This document shows, in pieces, positions 27,285 to 35,681 of a DNA stretch of 64,000 bases (positions are counted from its first letter, which is position 1; each line of letters starts with the position of its first letter). The translations under genes were made by a program, and so were the position numbers. Location: positions 558,001 to 622,000 of the forward strand of contig NZ_JAVDDX010000002.1 of NCBI RefSeq assembly GCF_030848575.1. Direction: 5' to 3'. The stretch is from Haloarcula sp. H-GB4. Lineage in GTDB: Archaea; Halobacteriota; Halobacteria; Halobacteriales; Haloarculaceae. The notes under the pieces are model-generated. The model was not told the DNA's origin, ran no database searches, and saw only the letters and a list, made by a program, of their open reading frames with translations.

Positions 27285-28118
27285 TCAGGCGGTTTCGGAT
27301 GGGTCGACGACCTCATCAGCAGCCAGATATACACCGACCTGGTCACAGTGGCCCGCCAGCGGGCACGCATCGGGGTCATCCAGACAGGCCGGTTTTCTGG
27401 CCGAGCAGTACTCCCTGCCGAACTGAATCATCGCGGTATGCCCGAACCCGCACTTCTCCGCGGGCACATCGCGCTCCAGATACTCACGGGCGGTCTCGTG
27501 GTCGGCGTCGGCCGGGGCCAGTCCCATCCGGCGGGCGATGCGGTGGACGTGTGTATCAACGGGGAATACGCCGCCGCGACCGCCTGCAAATAGCAGGACG
27601 CAGTCGGCGGTCTTCGGGCCGACGCCGTTCATGTCCAGCAGTGTCGACCGCACCGCCTCGGGGTCGCTTTCCCTGACGAATTCGTCGAAGCCCGATTCGC
27701 CGCCGTACTCCTCGCAGATACGCTGTGCCAGTGTGATGATGCGCTCGGATTTCTGGTTGTACAGCCCGGCCGAGGAGATGGTTTCAGCGAGTTCGGGCTG
27801 GTCGGCGTCGGCCAGCGCGCGGGCAAGGTCAGCATCGGTGCTACCATCGCTTGCAGCCCCGCCATCACTCCCATACCGCGCCATCAGTTCGTCATGGGCT
27901 GGCTGGCTCGCCTTGTCGGAGGTGTTCTGACTGAGAATCGTCCGGACAAGACACTCGAAGGCGTCCCGGCCGCCGTAGGTCTTCGTCCAGTACAGTTCGC
28001 CGAGACGGTCCACGACGGCTTCGGCTCGCGTCCCTGCCGTTTCCGGATCGAACGTTGCCGACTGGCCACCGCCAGCGGTCCCGCCGCTGATGTTCTCCGC
28101 TGGCTCCTCGTCGTGCAT
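27285..28118 (-). CDS. nth: Endonuclease III-like DNA glycosylase/AP lyase
   Basis: The protein has 277 residues from MHDEEPAENISGG; the frame reads further upstream but without domain content. The helix-hairpin-helix is LLDMNGVGPKTADCVLL with the catalytic Lys in GVGPKTAD, and the catalytic Asp lies in FPVDTHVHRIARRMG. The C-terminal [4Fe-4S] cysteines are CSARKPACLDDPDACPLAGHC in outline (the first Cys follows REY). It removes oxidised pyrimidines and nicks AP sites. An Ala/Asp-rich insertion near 85-110 lengthens it relative to E. coli Nth. Confidence 0.88.
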   Translation of the reverse strand: MHDEEPAENISGGTAGGGQSATFDPETAGTRAEAVVDRLGELYWTKTYGGRDAFECLVRTILSQNTSDKASQPAHDELMARYGSDGGAASDGSTDADLARALADADQPELAETISSAGLYNQKSERIITLAQRICEEYGGESGFDEFVRESDPEAVRSTLLDMNGVGPKTADCVLLFAGGRGGVFPVDTHVHRIARRMGLAPADADHETAREYLERDVPAEKCGFGHTAMIQFGREYCSARKPACLDDPDACPLAGHCDQVGVYLAADEVVDPSETA

Positions 28119-28486
28119 GTCCAGTAGCAGGGCCGGCGGACCCAAAACGCCTGCCCCGACCCATTCACATGACGGCGACGCCGCTTCGTCGCCATCACTT
28201 TCCTCGTCCGCAGTCCGATAGAAGAGAATGACTGACTGTGGTACCGGTCTGGGCCGAGCGTCGGCACAGATGCAGGAACAGATAATGCGTTCTTGTACTC
28301 TCCGGACACCATCCGCTGAGAGGTCCGATGGTTCCAGAGTGGTCCACAGCAAAGGACCTGAAATGGGGCGTCCTTGGGGCAGACGCCCACGGGACAGACA
28401 CGAAAACTCGTGGCGTGCGGCGACGGGCTATGCCCACGGTGGTCGTCGCCGCGAAAGATGGTCGAAGCTGACAGGTCAAGACCCGG
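28119..28486. other. Gene-free stretch next to a decayed reading frame
   Basis: About 370 bp upstream of nth. The open frames here have irregular amino-acid use (clusters of Arg, Ser, Pro and Cys) and no signature. It may hold the eroded body of the gene that once began at 28603, plus the nth promoter. No RNA gene is seen. Confidence 0.35.
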
Positions 28487-28603
28487 TCACGTCCTGGCAC
28501 TCACCTCCTGTGGGGCGGCGTTTGCGCGGACGACAGGGACGGCAGCACCCGACTCGCTACGGCGACAGATGTCCCGCCTCGACGTGGCCTGTTCGTCCGG
28601 CAT
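28487..28603 (-). pseudogene. Decayed start of an iron-box-controlled exported protein (38 codons left)
   Basis: An ATG at 28601-28603 opens a 38-codon frame beginning MPDEQATSRRDICRRSESGA. The S-R-R-D motif, the alternating hydrophobic run and ANAAPQ resemble a twin-arginine signal peptide broken by charged residues and Pro in its core, and the frame stops at 28487. A TTTAGG-N4-CCTAAA iron-type box lies 8-23 nt before the ATG, the same geometry as the cupredoxin gene's proximal box. I infer a pseudogene; a functional 38-residue peptide is the alternative. Confidence 0.35.
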
Positions 28604-28610
28604 ACAATTG

Positions 28611-28626
28611 TTTAGGCTACCCTAAA
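28611..28626. promoter_or_regulatory. Iron-type (DtxR/Idr-like) operator TTTAGGctacCCTAAA
   Basis: A perfect inverted repeat with 6-bp arms and a 4-bp centre. The arms match the TTAGG/CCTAA halves of DtxR/IdeR-type metal regulator sites; haloarchaeal Idr proteins belong to this family. It lies just upstream of the decayed frame ending at 28487. Confidence 0.6.
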
Positions 28627-28673
28627 ACACAAAAAGCCATCGGTTTCTAGGCGAGCCAAAAAGAGGGAGACGA

Positions 28674-31139
28674 TTACTCCTCGACGATAACGGTGCCAGC
28701 CATCCCCGCAGCCTCGTGCGGAATACAGACGTAGGCGTGTTCGCCGGCCGTCTCAAATGTGTGAACGTAACTCTGGCCGGACTGAACGGCCCCCTTGCCG
28801 TTCTCCCACCCTTCGCGTGCAGCCGACTCGCTTTCAAACCCGCCGGAGGCCCAGTAAGTCGCATCCTCTGGGAGGTCATCCGCAACAGCGGTGACCGAGT
28901 GCGCTTCGCCACCGACGTGTTCCCAGGCGACTTTGTCACCGACGCTGACGGTGAGTTCCGCCGGTGCGTACGCGACGGCCTCCATGTCAACGACGTGGTC
29001 GGCGTCCTCGGGAACACCTTCAACAACGTTCGGGCCGCCGGACAGTGACGACTCGGTTTCCTCGGACTCCTCGCCGCCGTGGCCGCCGGACCCGCTCGGG
29101 GCGCTGTCGACAGCACCGACAACGGCGAACTGTCCGGTTCGCGTGGCATCCGCCATCTGCGTCGGGTTGGCGTCGCCGTTCGTCAGTCCACGCGAGAAGT
29201 CGTTCAGTGCCCCCTCGAAGTTCTCGTAGGCGTCGTGGTCCGCTTCCTCCAGCATCTCGTGGACCCGCGCCTCCTCGAAGGTCGCGAAGACGTCCTGCAC
29301 GACGTCCGTCGCGGCCTCCCCGTTGCCGCCGGCGCTCCCAGCGATGGCGTACGCCGCCGCGATAGCCTCGTCGTTGAATGCCGTCGCCGCGGCGGTGACG
29401 TCCCCGCCGTCATCGGCCGCGGAGCGAATGTCCGTAAGCGTCGATTCGAAGCTCTCGTAGATTTCCTCGTCGGCTTCCTCCAGCGCCTCGTGGAAGCCTG
29501 CTGCGCCGCTCTCAAAGTGAGCAAAGGTGTCCTGAATGACGGTCGCCGCGCGGTCGGTTTTAGACAGCGCCGCGAGTCCGGCCGCGTCGAAGGCCCGTCC
29601 GATCATGTAGTCCGCTTCCGCCCCGCTGGCGACAGCCGTCGACAGGGCCGATTCGAAGTCAAGCAGGGCTTGCTGAACCCCGTCGTGGTGGGTTGCCACG
29701 GCATCACTGTCGTCGTCCTCGTAGGCCGACTGGAGTGATATGAGGTGCTCCTCCTCGAAGCGGTGGTAGAGGTCCTCGCTCTCGTGTTCCATCGTCTCGT
29801 GGAAGCCGAGTTCGTTCTCCTCGAAGCGGGCAAACACGTCCGAGACGATGGTCGCCGCGCTGTCGGCGTCGCCGAGGCGGTACAGTTCGCGAGCGTCCGC
29901 GATGCGGGCACGGAAGAACGCTGACTCCAGCGCAGCCCGGGCGTCCTCGCCGCGGACCAGTGCTTCGATTCCGGCGACAAGGTTCGTATCGACCGTTTCG
30001 GTGGCGCTGTCGATACCGTCCGCATTACTGTTCCCGATGGCACTGGAGAGGTCATCCAACCCACTCTCAAAGGCCTCGTATGCTTCGCCGTCACCCTCCT
30101 CAAGCGCATCGTGTGCGCTCGCACCTTCGAAGTGAGCGAAGACGTTCTCGACGGCGGTCGACGCTGCATCGGCCGCGCCGTTGGTGGCGAGCCAATCCGC
30201 GTCGGCGACGCGGGCACGGTAGCTGTTCAATGTGACCGTGTGCGCATACGCCTGTCCGGGACCCCCAGCGGATGCGAGCGTGGCCGCGTCCCAGCCGCGG
30301 GCCTGCATCGTCGCGAGGTGGCCTGCGCCAGCGACCGACGCCTCCTGAACCAGTGCATAGGCGCCCGAAACGGTCGCGTCAAGCGCGGCGCGGGCCTGTT
30401 CAGTGGCGCCGCTTGCGTCTTCACTGCCTGCGGCAGAGCCGATGCCAGCCAGTGCGTTCTCGAAGGCCTCGTAGGATTCCGCGTCCGCCTCCTCGAGCTG
30501 GCTGTACACCAGCGCGTCCTCGAACGCAGTCATCGTCTCCTCCGCGATAGCGGCGGCCCCCTCGAAAGCGCCCAGCGTCCCAGCCATGGCGGCATTGCTC
30601 GCCCGACTGCCCAGCAAGAGCAGGTCCAGCACTCTGGTAGCCTGCTGTCCGGCAGCGGCCTGCTGAGCCGTCTGGAGATGGCCTGACGCTTTGTCCGCAG
30701 CCGACGCGGCTCCGGGCACATCGCCCTCGGACAGCGACGACTGGACCGTCCCGAGAGCATCCTCGAACCCCTCGTATGCTGACTCTGACGTGGACTCAAG
30801 CTGTTCGTGGGCACCGTACTCACCGGACGCACCTTCGAACCGGGCGAAAATGTTCTGTGCGACGGTCGCTCCGGCACCGGGCGCACCGGCCCGCCCCAGA
30901 GCGACGGCATCGTACAGCCGTGCCCGGTATACGTTCCATTCGGTCGCGACAGCGGTCATCGGCCCGACCGAAACGCCGCTTTCGCCGCTCTCGTCTGTTC
31001 CTGCGGTCGCTGCCTGTTCTGTCGTTTCGGTGTCCGCTGACGCCGTGTTCGAGTCGGACGACCCCACCCCTGGGCAGCCAGCAAGCAGTCCCGTCGCAGC
31101 GATCCCCACCGTCTTCAGCAAGTCACGTCTCTGTGGCAT
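28674..31139 (-). CDS. Iron-box-controlled lipoprotein: six helical repeats plus C-terminal cupredoxin
   Basis: The protein has 821 residues. It starts MPQRRDLLKTVG, a twin-arginine signal, with lipobox LAGC (Cys22). Six helical repeats follow, each with a VFAxFE ... H ... LEEAD ... YExFE core, at about 98-126, 204-228, 332-360, 435-464, 538-568 and 616-644; four also show an R-A-x-x-x-D-A helix about 25 residues earlier. A Gly/Ser/Glu linker (680-705) leads to a plastocyanin-like domain with type 1 copper ligands His747, Cys805, His808 and Met813 (YVCIPHEAAGM). I recall the repeat as an uncharacterised haloarchaeal family (DUF5059-like). Two metal-regulator boxes flank its promoter. The cupredoxin plus HxxE-type helices recall EfeO-like iron uptake proteins, so a role in extracellular iron oxidation or capture is my inference. 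Confidence 0.8.
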   Translation of the reverse strand: MPQRRDLLKTVGIAATGLLAGCPGVGSSDSNTASADTETTEQAATAGTDESGESGVSVGPMTAVATEWNVYRARLYDAVALGRAGAPGAGATVAQNIFARFEGASGEYGAHEQLESTSESAYEGFEDALGTVQSSLSEGDVPGAASAADKASGHLQTAQQAAAGQQATRVLDLLLLGSRASNAAMAGTLGAFEGAAAIAEETMTAFEDALVYSQLEEADAESYEAFENALAGIGSAAGSEDASGATEQARAALDATVSGAYALVQEASVAGAGHLATMQARGWDAATLASAGGPGQAYAHTVTLNSYRARVADADWLATNGAADAASTAVENVFAHFEGASAHDALEEGDGEAYEAFESGLDDLSSAIGNSNADGIDSATETVDTNLVAGIEALVRGEDARAALESAFFRARIADARELYRLGDADSAATIVSDVFARFEENELGFHETMEHESEDLYHRFEEEHLISLQSAYEDDDSDAVATHHDGVQQALLDFESALSTAVASGAEADYMIGRAFDAAGLAALSKTDRAATVIQDTFAHFESGAAGFHEALEEADEEIYESFESTLTDIRSAADDGGDVTAAATAFNDEAIAAAYAIAGSAGGNGEAATDVVQDVFATFEEARVHEMLEEADHDAYENFEGALNDFSRGLTNGDANPTQMADATRTGQFAVVGAVDSAPSGSGGHGGEESEETESSLSGGPNVVEGVPEDADHVVDMEAVAYAPAELTVSVGDKVAWEHVGGEAHSVTAVADDLPEDATYWASGGFESESAAREGWENGKGAVQSGQSYVHTFETAGEHAYVCIPHEAAGMAGTVIVEE

Positions 31140-31147
31140 ACGCTTTA

Positions 31148-31161
31148 TTAGGGATGCCTAA
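31148..31161. promoter_or_regulatory. Proximal iron-type operator TTAGGgatgCCTAA
   Basis: A perfect 5-bp-arm inverted repeat 9-22 nt before the ATG at 31139, over the expected transcription start. Occupancy would block transcription, as expected for repression when iron is replete. Confidence 0.6.
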
Positions 31162-31163
31162 AA

Positions 31164-31172
31164 GACTTAAGG
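31164..31172 (-). promoter_or_regulatory. TATA-like box of the cupredoxin lipoprotein gene
   Basis: CCTTAAGTC on the minus strand, centred about 29 nt from the start codon and lying between the two iron-type operators. Confidence 0.4.
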
Positions 31173-31181
31173 CCACCGATC

Positions 31182-31197
31182 TTTTGGTATCCCTAAA
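31182..31197. promoter_or_regulatory. Distal iron-type operator TTTTGGtatcCCTAAA
   Basis: Same N4 spacing as the other two boxes, with one mismatch between arms. It lies upstream of the TATA-like box, so cooperative binding across the promoter is possible. Confidence 0.5.
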
Positions 31198-31218
31198 CCA
31201 CCAGACAGTAACGCATTA

Positions 31219-31995
31219 TCACAGCGACAGGTCCACAGTACCCCCGGTACTGACACCGAACGCGTCGTCGCCACGACCGCGGTTGACGGCGAGTTCGACG
31301 TTTCCGTGACTGCCAACGGTGACGAGTCGCTGACCCCGGTCGACGCCAGCGTAGGCTCGGTGTACTGGGGCCTCAGTATCGCCGACCGCCACCGTCCCGC
31401 CGAACCGATCCGCGAGGACCTCGCCGGGAATGTTCGTCACGGCGTTCCCGAAGTCATCGACGACGAGCACCTCGCCGGTCGCTCCGTCACCATCGACTGT
31501 GGCCGCCGGGAACCGGAGGTCGACGTAGTCGTCGGTCGGGGTGGTTTCGGGCCGGGTTTCGATGGCATCGACGCCAGTGTCGTGGACGGCCGCCGCGGCG
31601 GGCGCAAACACGTCCCGCCCGTGGAAGGTCGTGCTCGCGGGGTCGTCGTAAGCCCAGGTGAACACCTCGAACGCATCTGTGGCGTCGTTTTGGTTTTCGG
31701 CTAGTTCGCGGGTAACCGGCAGGAGGACACCGTTGTCAGGCCCCACGAGCGCGTGGTCGTCCGCACGGACGACCAAGGCATCTCTGTCGGTCCCGACACC
31801 CGGGTCGACAACGACACAGTGGACTGCCGGCGGGAAGTACGGGAGCGTCTGCGTGAGCCAGAACGCCGCTGCCCGCACGTCCTGCCGTGGGAAATCGTGG
31901 GCGATATCCTCGATGCGCGCGTCCGTGGCCTGACAGATGACGCCCTTCATTGCCGCCGGATAGGGCGATCCGAAGTCTGAACTCAGTGTAATCAT
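31219..31995 (-). CDS. SAM hydroxide adenosyltransferase (DUF62/chlorinase-like family)
   Basis: The protein has 258 residues. MITLSSDFGSPYPAAMKG carries the Asp and Ser of the SAM site, VVVDPGVGT the family's DPGVG motif, and VGPDNGVL the segment next to it. The C-terminal SHGNVELAVNRG completes the two-domain fold. Non-halogenating members hydrolyse S-adenosylmethionine to adenosine and methionine using an activated water. Its ATG overlaps the NMN adenylyltransferase stop by one base (TGATG), so the two are translated together. Confidence 0.9.
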   Translation of the reverse strand: MITLSSDFGSPYPAAMKGVICQATDARIEDIAHDFPRQDVRAAAFWLTQTLPYFPPAVHCVVVDPGVGTDRDALVVRADDHALVGPDNGVLLPVTRELAENQNDATDAFEVFTWAYDDPASTTFHGRDVFAPAAAAVHDTGVDAIETRPETTPTDDYVDLRFPAATVDGDGATGEVLVVDDFGNAVTNIPGEVLADRFGGTVAVGDTEAPVHRAYAGVDRGQRLVTVGSHGNVELAVNRGRGDDAFGVSTGGTVDLSL

Positions 31996-32561
31996 CAGTC
32001 GTCGAGGTCATCGAGCGACTCGGGGACCGGTTCGCCTGTGGCGGCGTACCGTTCGAGCGAGTCACTGTCTGAGACGTGCTGGAGCCGCTTGATGCCGTGG
32101 ATCTCCTCGATAACTTCCACAACAGATGACGGGACCCGGTCGCGCCAGGACTCGTCGTCGATCATCCGCTGGCGAATCTCGCTGCCCTCCAGCCGGTCGC
32201 GGTCGAACATTGGGGACTGGCGGACTTCGATGCCGGCCTCCTCGAACAGGCGGACCACCAGCGGATTGTTCGAGTACGCCACGTCGAAGTCCGGACACAT
32301 ACTCTCGACGTGGCTTACCCAGACGGCGTTGCGGTTGATGTCCTCAAGGGGGACGACATATGTCGTCAGGTCGTACTCCGCGACGGCCTTTGTGATCATC
32401 ATGATCCGCTCACCGGCCGTAAAGGGGTCGTGTGTGGTGTGTGAATCGTCGGCGCTTCCGATACCCAGAACAAGCTCGTCGACTTCCTCCGAAATCCGCT
32501 CGACCATCGAGTGATGGCCGTTGTGGTAGGGCTGGAAGCGACCGATGTAGAACCCACGCAT
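31995..32561 (-). CDS. nadM: Nicotinamide-nucleotide adenylyltransferase
   Basis: The protein has 188 residues from MRGFYIGRFQPYHNGHHSMV. GRFQPYHNGHH is the nucleotidyltransferase motif T/HxGH and GSEIRQRM the ISSTxxR-type motif, both typical of archaeal NadM. It joins NMN and ATP to give NAD+. The frame continues upstream without a stop, but the conserved family start fixes the ATG at 32559-32561. It is the first gene of a two-gene operon with the SAM hydroxide adenosyltransferase and diverges from lonB. Confidence 0.93.
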   Translation of the reverse strand: MRGFYIGRFQPYHNGHHSMVERISEEVDELVLGIGSADDSHTTHDPFTAGERIMMITKAVAEYDLTTYVVPLEDINRNAVWVSHVESMCPDFDVAYSNNPLVVRLFEEAGIEVRQSPMFDRDRLEGSEIRQRMIDDESWRDRVPSSVVEVIEEIHGIKRLQHVSDSDSLERYAATGEPVPESLDDLDD

Positions 32562-32729
32562 ATTCCCCAGTGGGTGTGGTGGTTTGATAAACCCGACGAC
32601 GCGGTACTGCCGGAATACAATCCCTCCAATTCGGGCGCTGTACTGCGGTTTCAGGGTGTTGCAACAACCGACACGGGGAGAAAGTATATCAGTCGACAGG
32701 CCTTCCATGAGTATGTTAGCAACGTTTGT

Positions 32730-34859
32730 ATGAGCGACAACACCGACACCGACGCGACTCCCGACCCTGACCGGGAGGCATCCGACGCTGGGGAGGAAGA
32801 GGCGTCGACCAACGGGGCCAAACAGGACCCCAACGAACCCGCCTCTGAGCCCTCGGCAGACGAGCCATCCGACCCGTCCGAGGACCGATGGGCCGGCGAG
32901 GGAGAAACGTCCGAAACGACACTCGGAAGCGATGTCCAAGTTGACGGCGAGTCTGAACTGGACGGAGACGAGGAGAATCTCCTCGGCGGTCTCGAAATCG
33001 AGTCGACCGCCGACATCGAAGTGCCAGACCGACTCGTCGACCAGGTCATCGGGCAGGACCACGCCCGTGACGTGATCAAGAAGGCGGCCAAGCAGCGCCG
33101 CCACGTGATGATGATCGGCTCCCCCGGAACGGGGAAGTCGATGCTGGCGAAGGCGATGTCTCAGCTGCTCCCACGAGAGGAACTGCAGGACGTTCTTGTC
33201 TACCACAATCCCGACGACGGCAATGAACCGAAAGTACGCACTGTCCCCGGCGGCAAAGGGGAACAGATTGTCGAGGCCCACAAGGAGGAGGCCCGCAAGC
33301 GAAACCAGATGCGGACCTTCCTCATGTGGATCATCATCGCCATCGTCATCGGCTACGCCCTGATCCTCGTCCAGCAGGTCCTGCTGGGGATTCTCGCGGC
33401 CGGTGTCATCTATCTCGCATTCCGCTACGGTTCGCGCGGCAGCGACGCGATGATTCCGAACCTGCTGGTCAACAACGCCAACCAGAAGACCGCGCCGTTC
33501 GAGGACGCCACGGGCGCCCACGCCGGTGCGCTGCTGGGCGACGTTCGTCACGACCCGTTCCAGTCCGGTGGGATGGAGACGCCGAGCCACGACCGCGTCG
33601 AGCCCGGCGCGATCCACCAGGCCAACAAGGGCGTGCTGTTCGTCGACGAGATCAACACGCTCGATATCCGCAGCCAGCAGAAGCTGATGACGGCCATTCA
33701 GGAGGGAGAGTTCTCCATTACGGGCCAATCCGAGCGCTCCTCGGGCGCGATGGTTCAGACCGAGCCAGTCCCCTGTGACTTCATCATGATTGCGGCGGGG
33801 AACCTCGACGCGATGGAGAACATGCACCCCGCGCTGCGCTCCCGTATCAAGGGGTACGGGTACGAGGTGTACATGGACGACACCATCGAAGATGACCCCG
33901 AGATGCGACGGAAGTACGCCCGGTTCATCGCCCAGGAGGTCGAAAACGACGGGCGGCTCCCGCACTTCACCGAGGAGGCCGTTCAGGAGCTCATCCTGGA
34001 GGCCCGGCGTCGCGCCGGCCGAAAAGGCCACCTCAGCCTGAAGTTCCGTGACCTTGGCGGACTGGTCCGCGTCGCTGGCGACATCGCCCGCGCCGAGGAC
34101 CGCGACCGCACCGAGCGAGCGGACGTGCTGCAGGCCAAACGGCGCTCCCGGTCCATCGAGCAACAGCTCGCGGACAACTACATCGAGCGCCGCAAGGACT
34201 ACGAGCTCACCGTCAACCAGGGCGACGTGGTCGGCCGCGTCAACGGGCTCGCCGTCATGGGCGAGGACAGCGGTATCGTCCTCCCTGTGATGGCCGAGGT
34301 CAGCCCGTCACAGGGCCCCGGGCAGGTCATCGCCACGGGACAGCTCAAGGAGATGGCCGAAGAGGCTGTCCAGAACGTCTCGGCGATCATCAAGAAGTTC
34401 TCTGACGAGGACATCTCCGAGAAGGACGTTCACATCCAGTTCGTGCAGGCCGGTGAAGGCGGCGTCGACGGCGACTCCGCCTCTATCACCGTCGCTACCG
34501 CGGTTATCTCCGCGATAGAAAACGTCCCAATCAAGCAGAACCTCGCCATGACCGGCTCACTGTCGGTCCGGGGTGACGTGCTCCCGGTTGGCGGCGTCAC
34601 ACACAAAATCGAGGCAGCCGCCAAGTCGGGCCTCGATACGGTCATCATTCCTGAAGCGAACACGCAGGACGTGATGATCGAGGACGAGTACGAGGACATG
34701 ATCGAGATCATTCCGGTCTCGCACATCTCAGAGGTCCTCGAGGTCGCACTGGCTGGCGAAGCCGAGAAGGACTCGCTGGTCGACCGCCTCAAGTCCATCA
34801 CGGGCAAGGCACTCGACCACGAGGTCGGCCGGCAGGGCGGCAGTCCAAGTCCGCAATAA
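32730..34859 (+). CDS. lonB: Membrane-anchored archaeal Lon protease
   Basis: The protein has 709 residues from MSDNTDTDATPDPD. An acidic, disordered N-terminus (1-95) leads into an AAA+ ATPase with Walker A GSPGTGKS (130-137) and Walker B VLFVDEIN. Two adjacent membrane helices (about 200-235, TFLMWIIIAIVIGYALIL onward) are inserted inside the ATPase domain, the hallmark of LonB. The protease domain holds the Ser583 (DGDSAS) and Lys626 (VTHKIEAA) dyad. LonB degrades misfolded and regulatory proteins at the membrane; in Haloferax it controls carotenoid enzyme levels. The next gene begins at the base after its stop. Confidence 0.95.
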   Translation: MSDNTDTDATPDPDREASDAGEEEASTNGAKQDPNEPASEPSADEPSDPSEDRWAGEGETSETTLGSDVQVDGESELDGDEENLLGGLEIESTADIEVPDRLVDQVIGQDHARDVIKKAAKQRRHVMMIGSPGTGKSMLAKAMSQLLPREELQDVLVYHNPDDGNEPKVRTVPGGKGEQIVEAHKEEARKRNQMRTFLMWIIIAIVIGYALILVQQVLLGILAAGVIYLAFRYGSRGSDAMIPNLLVNNANQKTAPFEDATGAHAGALLGDVRHDPFQSGGMETPSHDRVEPGAIHQANKGVLFVDEINTLDIRSQQKLMTAIQEGEFSITGQSERSSGAMVQTEPVPCDFIMIAAGNLDAMENMHPALRSRIKGYGYEVYMDDTIEDDPEMRRKYARFIAQEVENDGRLPHFTEEAVQELILEARRRAGRKGHLSLKFRDLGGLVRVAGDIARAEDRDRTERADVLQAKRRSRSIEQQLADNYIERRKDYELTVNQGDVVGRVNGLAVMGEDSGIVLPVMAEVSPSQGPGQVIATGQLKEMAEEAVQNVSAIIKKFSDEDISEKDVHIQFVQAGEGGVDGDSASITVATAVISAIENVPIKQNLAMTGSLSVRGDVLPVGGVTHKIEAAAKSGLDTVIIPEANTQDVMIEDEYEDMIEIIPVSHISEVLEVALAGEAEKDSLVDRLKSITGKALDHEVGRQGGSPSPQ

Positions 34860-35681
34860 ATGCCCGAGTGGGCCGCATTCGTCGGCCTGACGGGGTTTCT
34901 TTTAACCGCGCTTCTCGGTCTCGCACGGCTCTCGCAGGGAGCCGTCCGGTCCGATGGCGGCGTCTCGTCCACAGTCGACGGCGTCTCGATGGCCGACAGG
35001 GACCCGACTATCCCGCGGTTCGAAACCCAACGGGCGGCGGCCCAGCGACAGCAGATGCGCGACACGCTCGCCCCGAGCGATGTCTCGACAGGGGCGTTGC
35101 TTGCCAACGTCGCGTTCACACAGGGGCTGTTCGGCGTGCTGCTGGTCGCCGGCGCGTTTTATTTCGAAATCCCCGCTAGTGCGTTCGGCATCGCCAGTGA
35201 CGCACTTTCGACAGGGTTGCCGGCGATGGCCATCGGTATCGGCGCTGGGATCGGCTTCTGGGTCGGGAACGAGGGCGCCGCTGCGCTGGCAGACGGTTTC
35301 GGCGTCACCTTCGACGAGTCACTACGGGAACTGCTCGCCCCGGATTCGGCCGTCGGCTGGGTCATCCTGCTGGGCGGGGTCCTGCCGGTTATCGCTATCG
35401 TCGAGGAACTGCTCTTCCGGGCGGCGGCTATCGGCGTCCCCGTGTCCGGCCTCAACGCACCGGCGTGGGCGATGGCCATCGTCGCCTCCGTCGCCTTCGC
35501 ACTGGGCCACGGCGCACAGGGCCGGGTGGGTATCGTCGTTACCGGCACGCTGGGGTTGGCGCTCGCTGGCCTGTTCATCGCGACAAACAGCTTACTCGCA
35601 GTTGTCATCGCCCACTACTTGGTCAACGCCCTCGAGCTGATTGTCCACGAGGGGTTGGGCGTTGACCGGCTCTGGGCCTAA
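34860..35681 (+). CDS. CPBP family intramembrane metalloprotease (CAAX protease-like)
   Basis: The protein has 273 residues and about eight membrane helices. The abortive-infection/CAAX motifs are present: EELLFRA (182-188), His217 in ALGHGAQG, and His252 in AHYLVNALEL. Family members cleave prenylated or other peptides within the membrane. Its ATG directly abuts the lonB TAA with no spacer, so translation is coupled to LonB and a joint role in membrane protein turnover is plausible. A cytoplasmic loop near 45-70 is basic and rich in Gln and Arg. Its stop overlaps the convergent gene by 4 bp. Confidence 0.87.
   Translation: MPEWAAFVGLTGFLLTALLGLARLSQGAVRSDGGVSSTVDGVSMADRDPTIPRFETQRAAAQRQQMRDTLAPSDVSTGALLANVAFTQGLFGVLLVAGAFYFEIPASAFGIASDALSTGLPAMAIGIGAGIGFWVGNEGAAALADGFGVTFDESLRELLAPDSAVGWVILLGGVLPVIAIVEELLFRAAAIGVPVSGLNAPAWAMAIVASVAFALGHGAQGRVGIVVTGTLGLALAGLFIATNSLLAVVIAHYLVNALELIVHEGLGVDRLWA

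Noticed and set aside
28195..28500. Leftward 101-codon frame downstream of the iron box
   Set aside because: Arg/Ser/Pro/Thr-rich with no signature; not in frame with the decayed start at 28603, so not used as a gene.
32562..34163. Long leftward open frame continuing upstream of nadM, antisense to lonB
   Set aside because: It is a high-GC shadow of lonB; family start of NadM at 32561 is clear and the extension has no domain.
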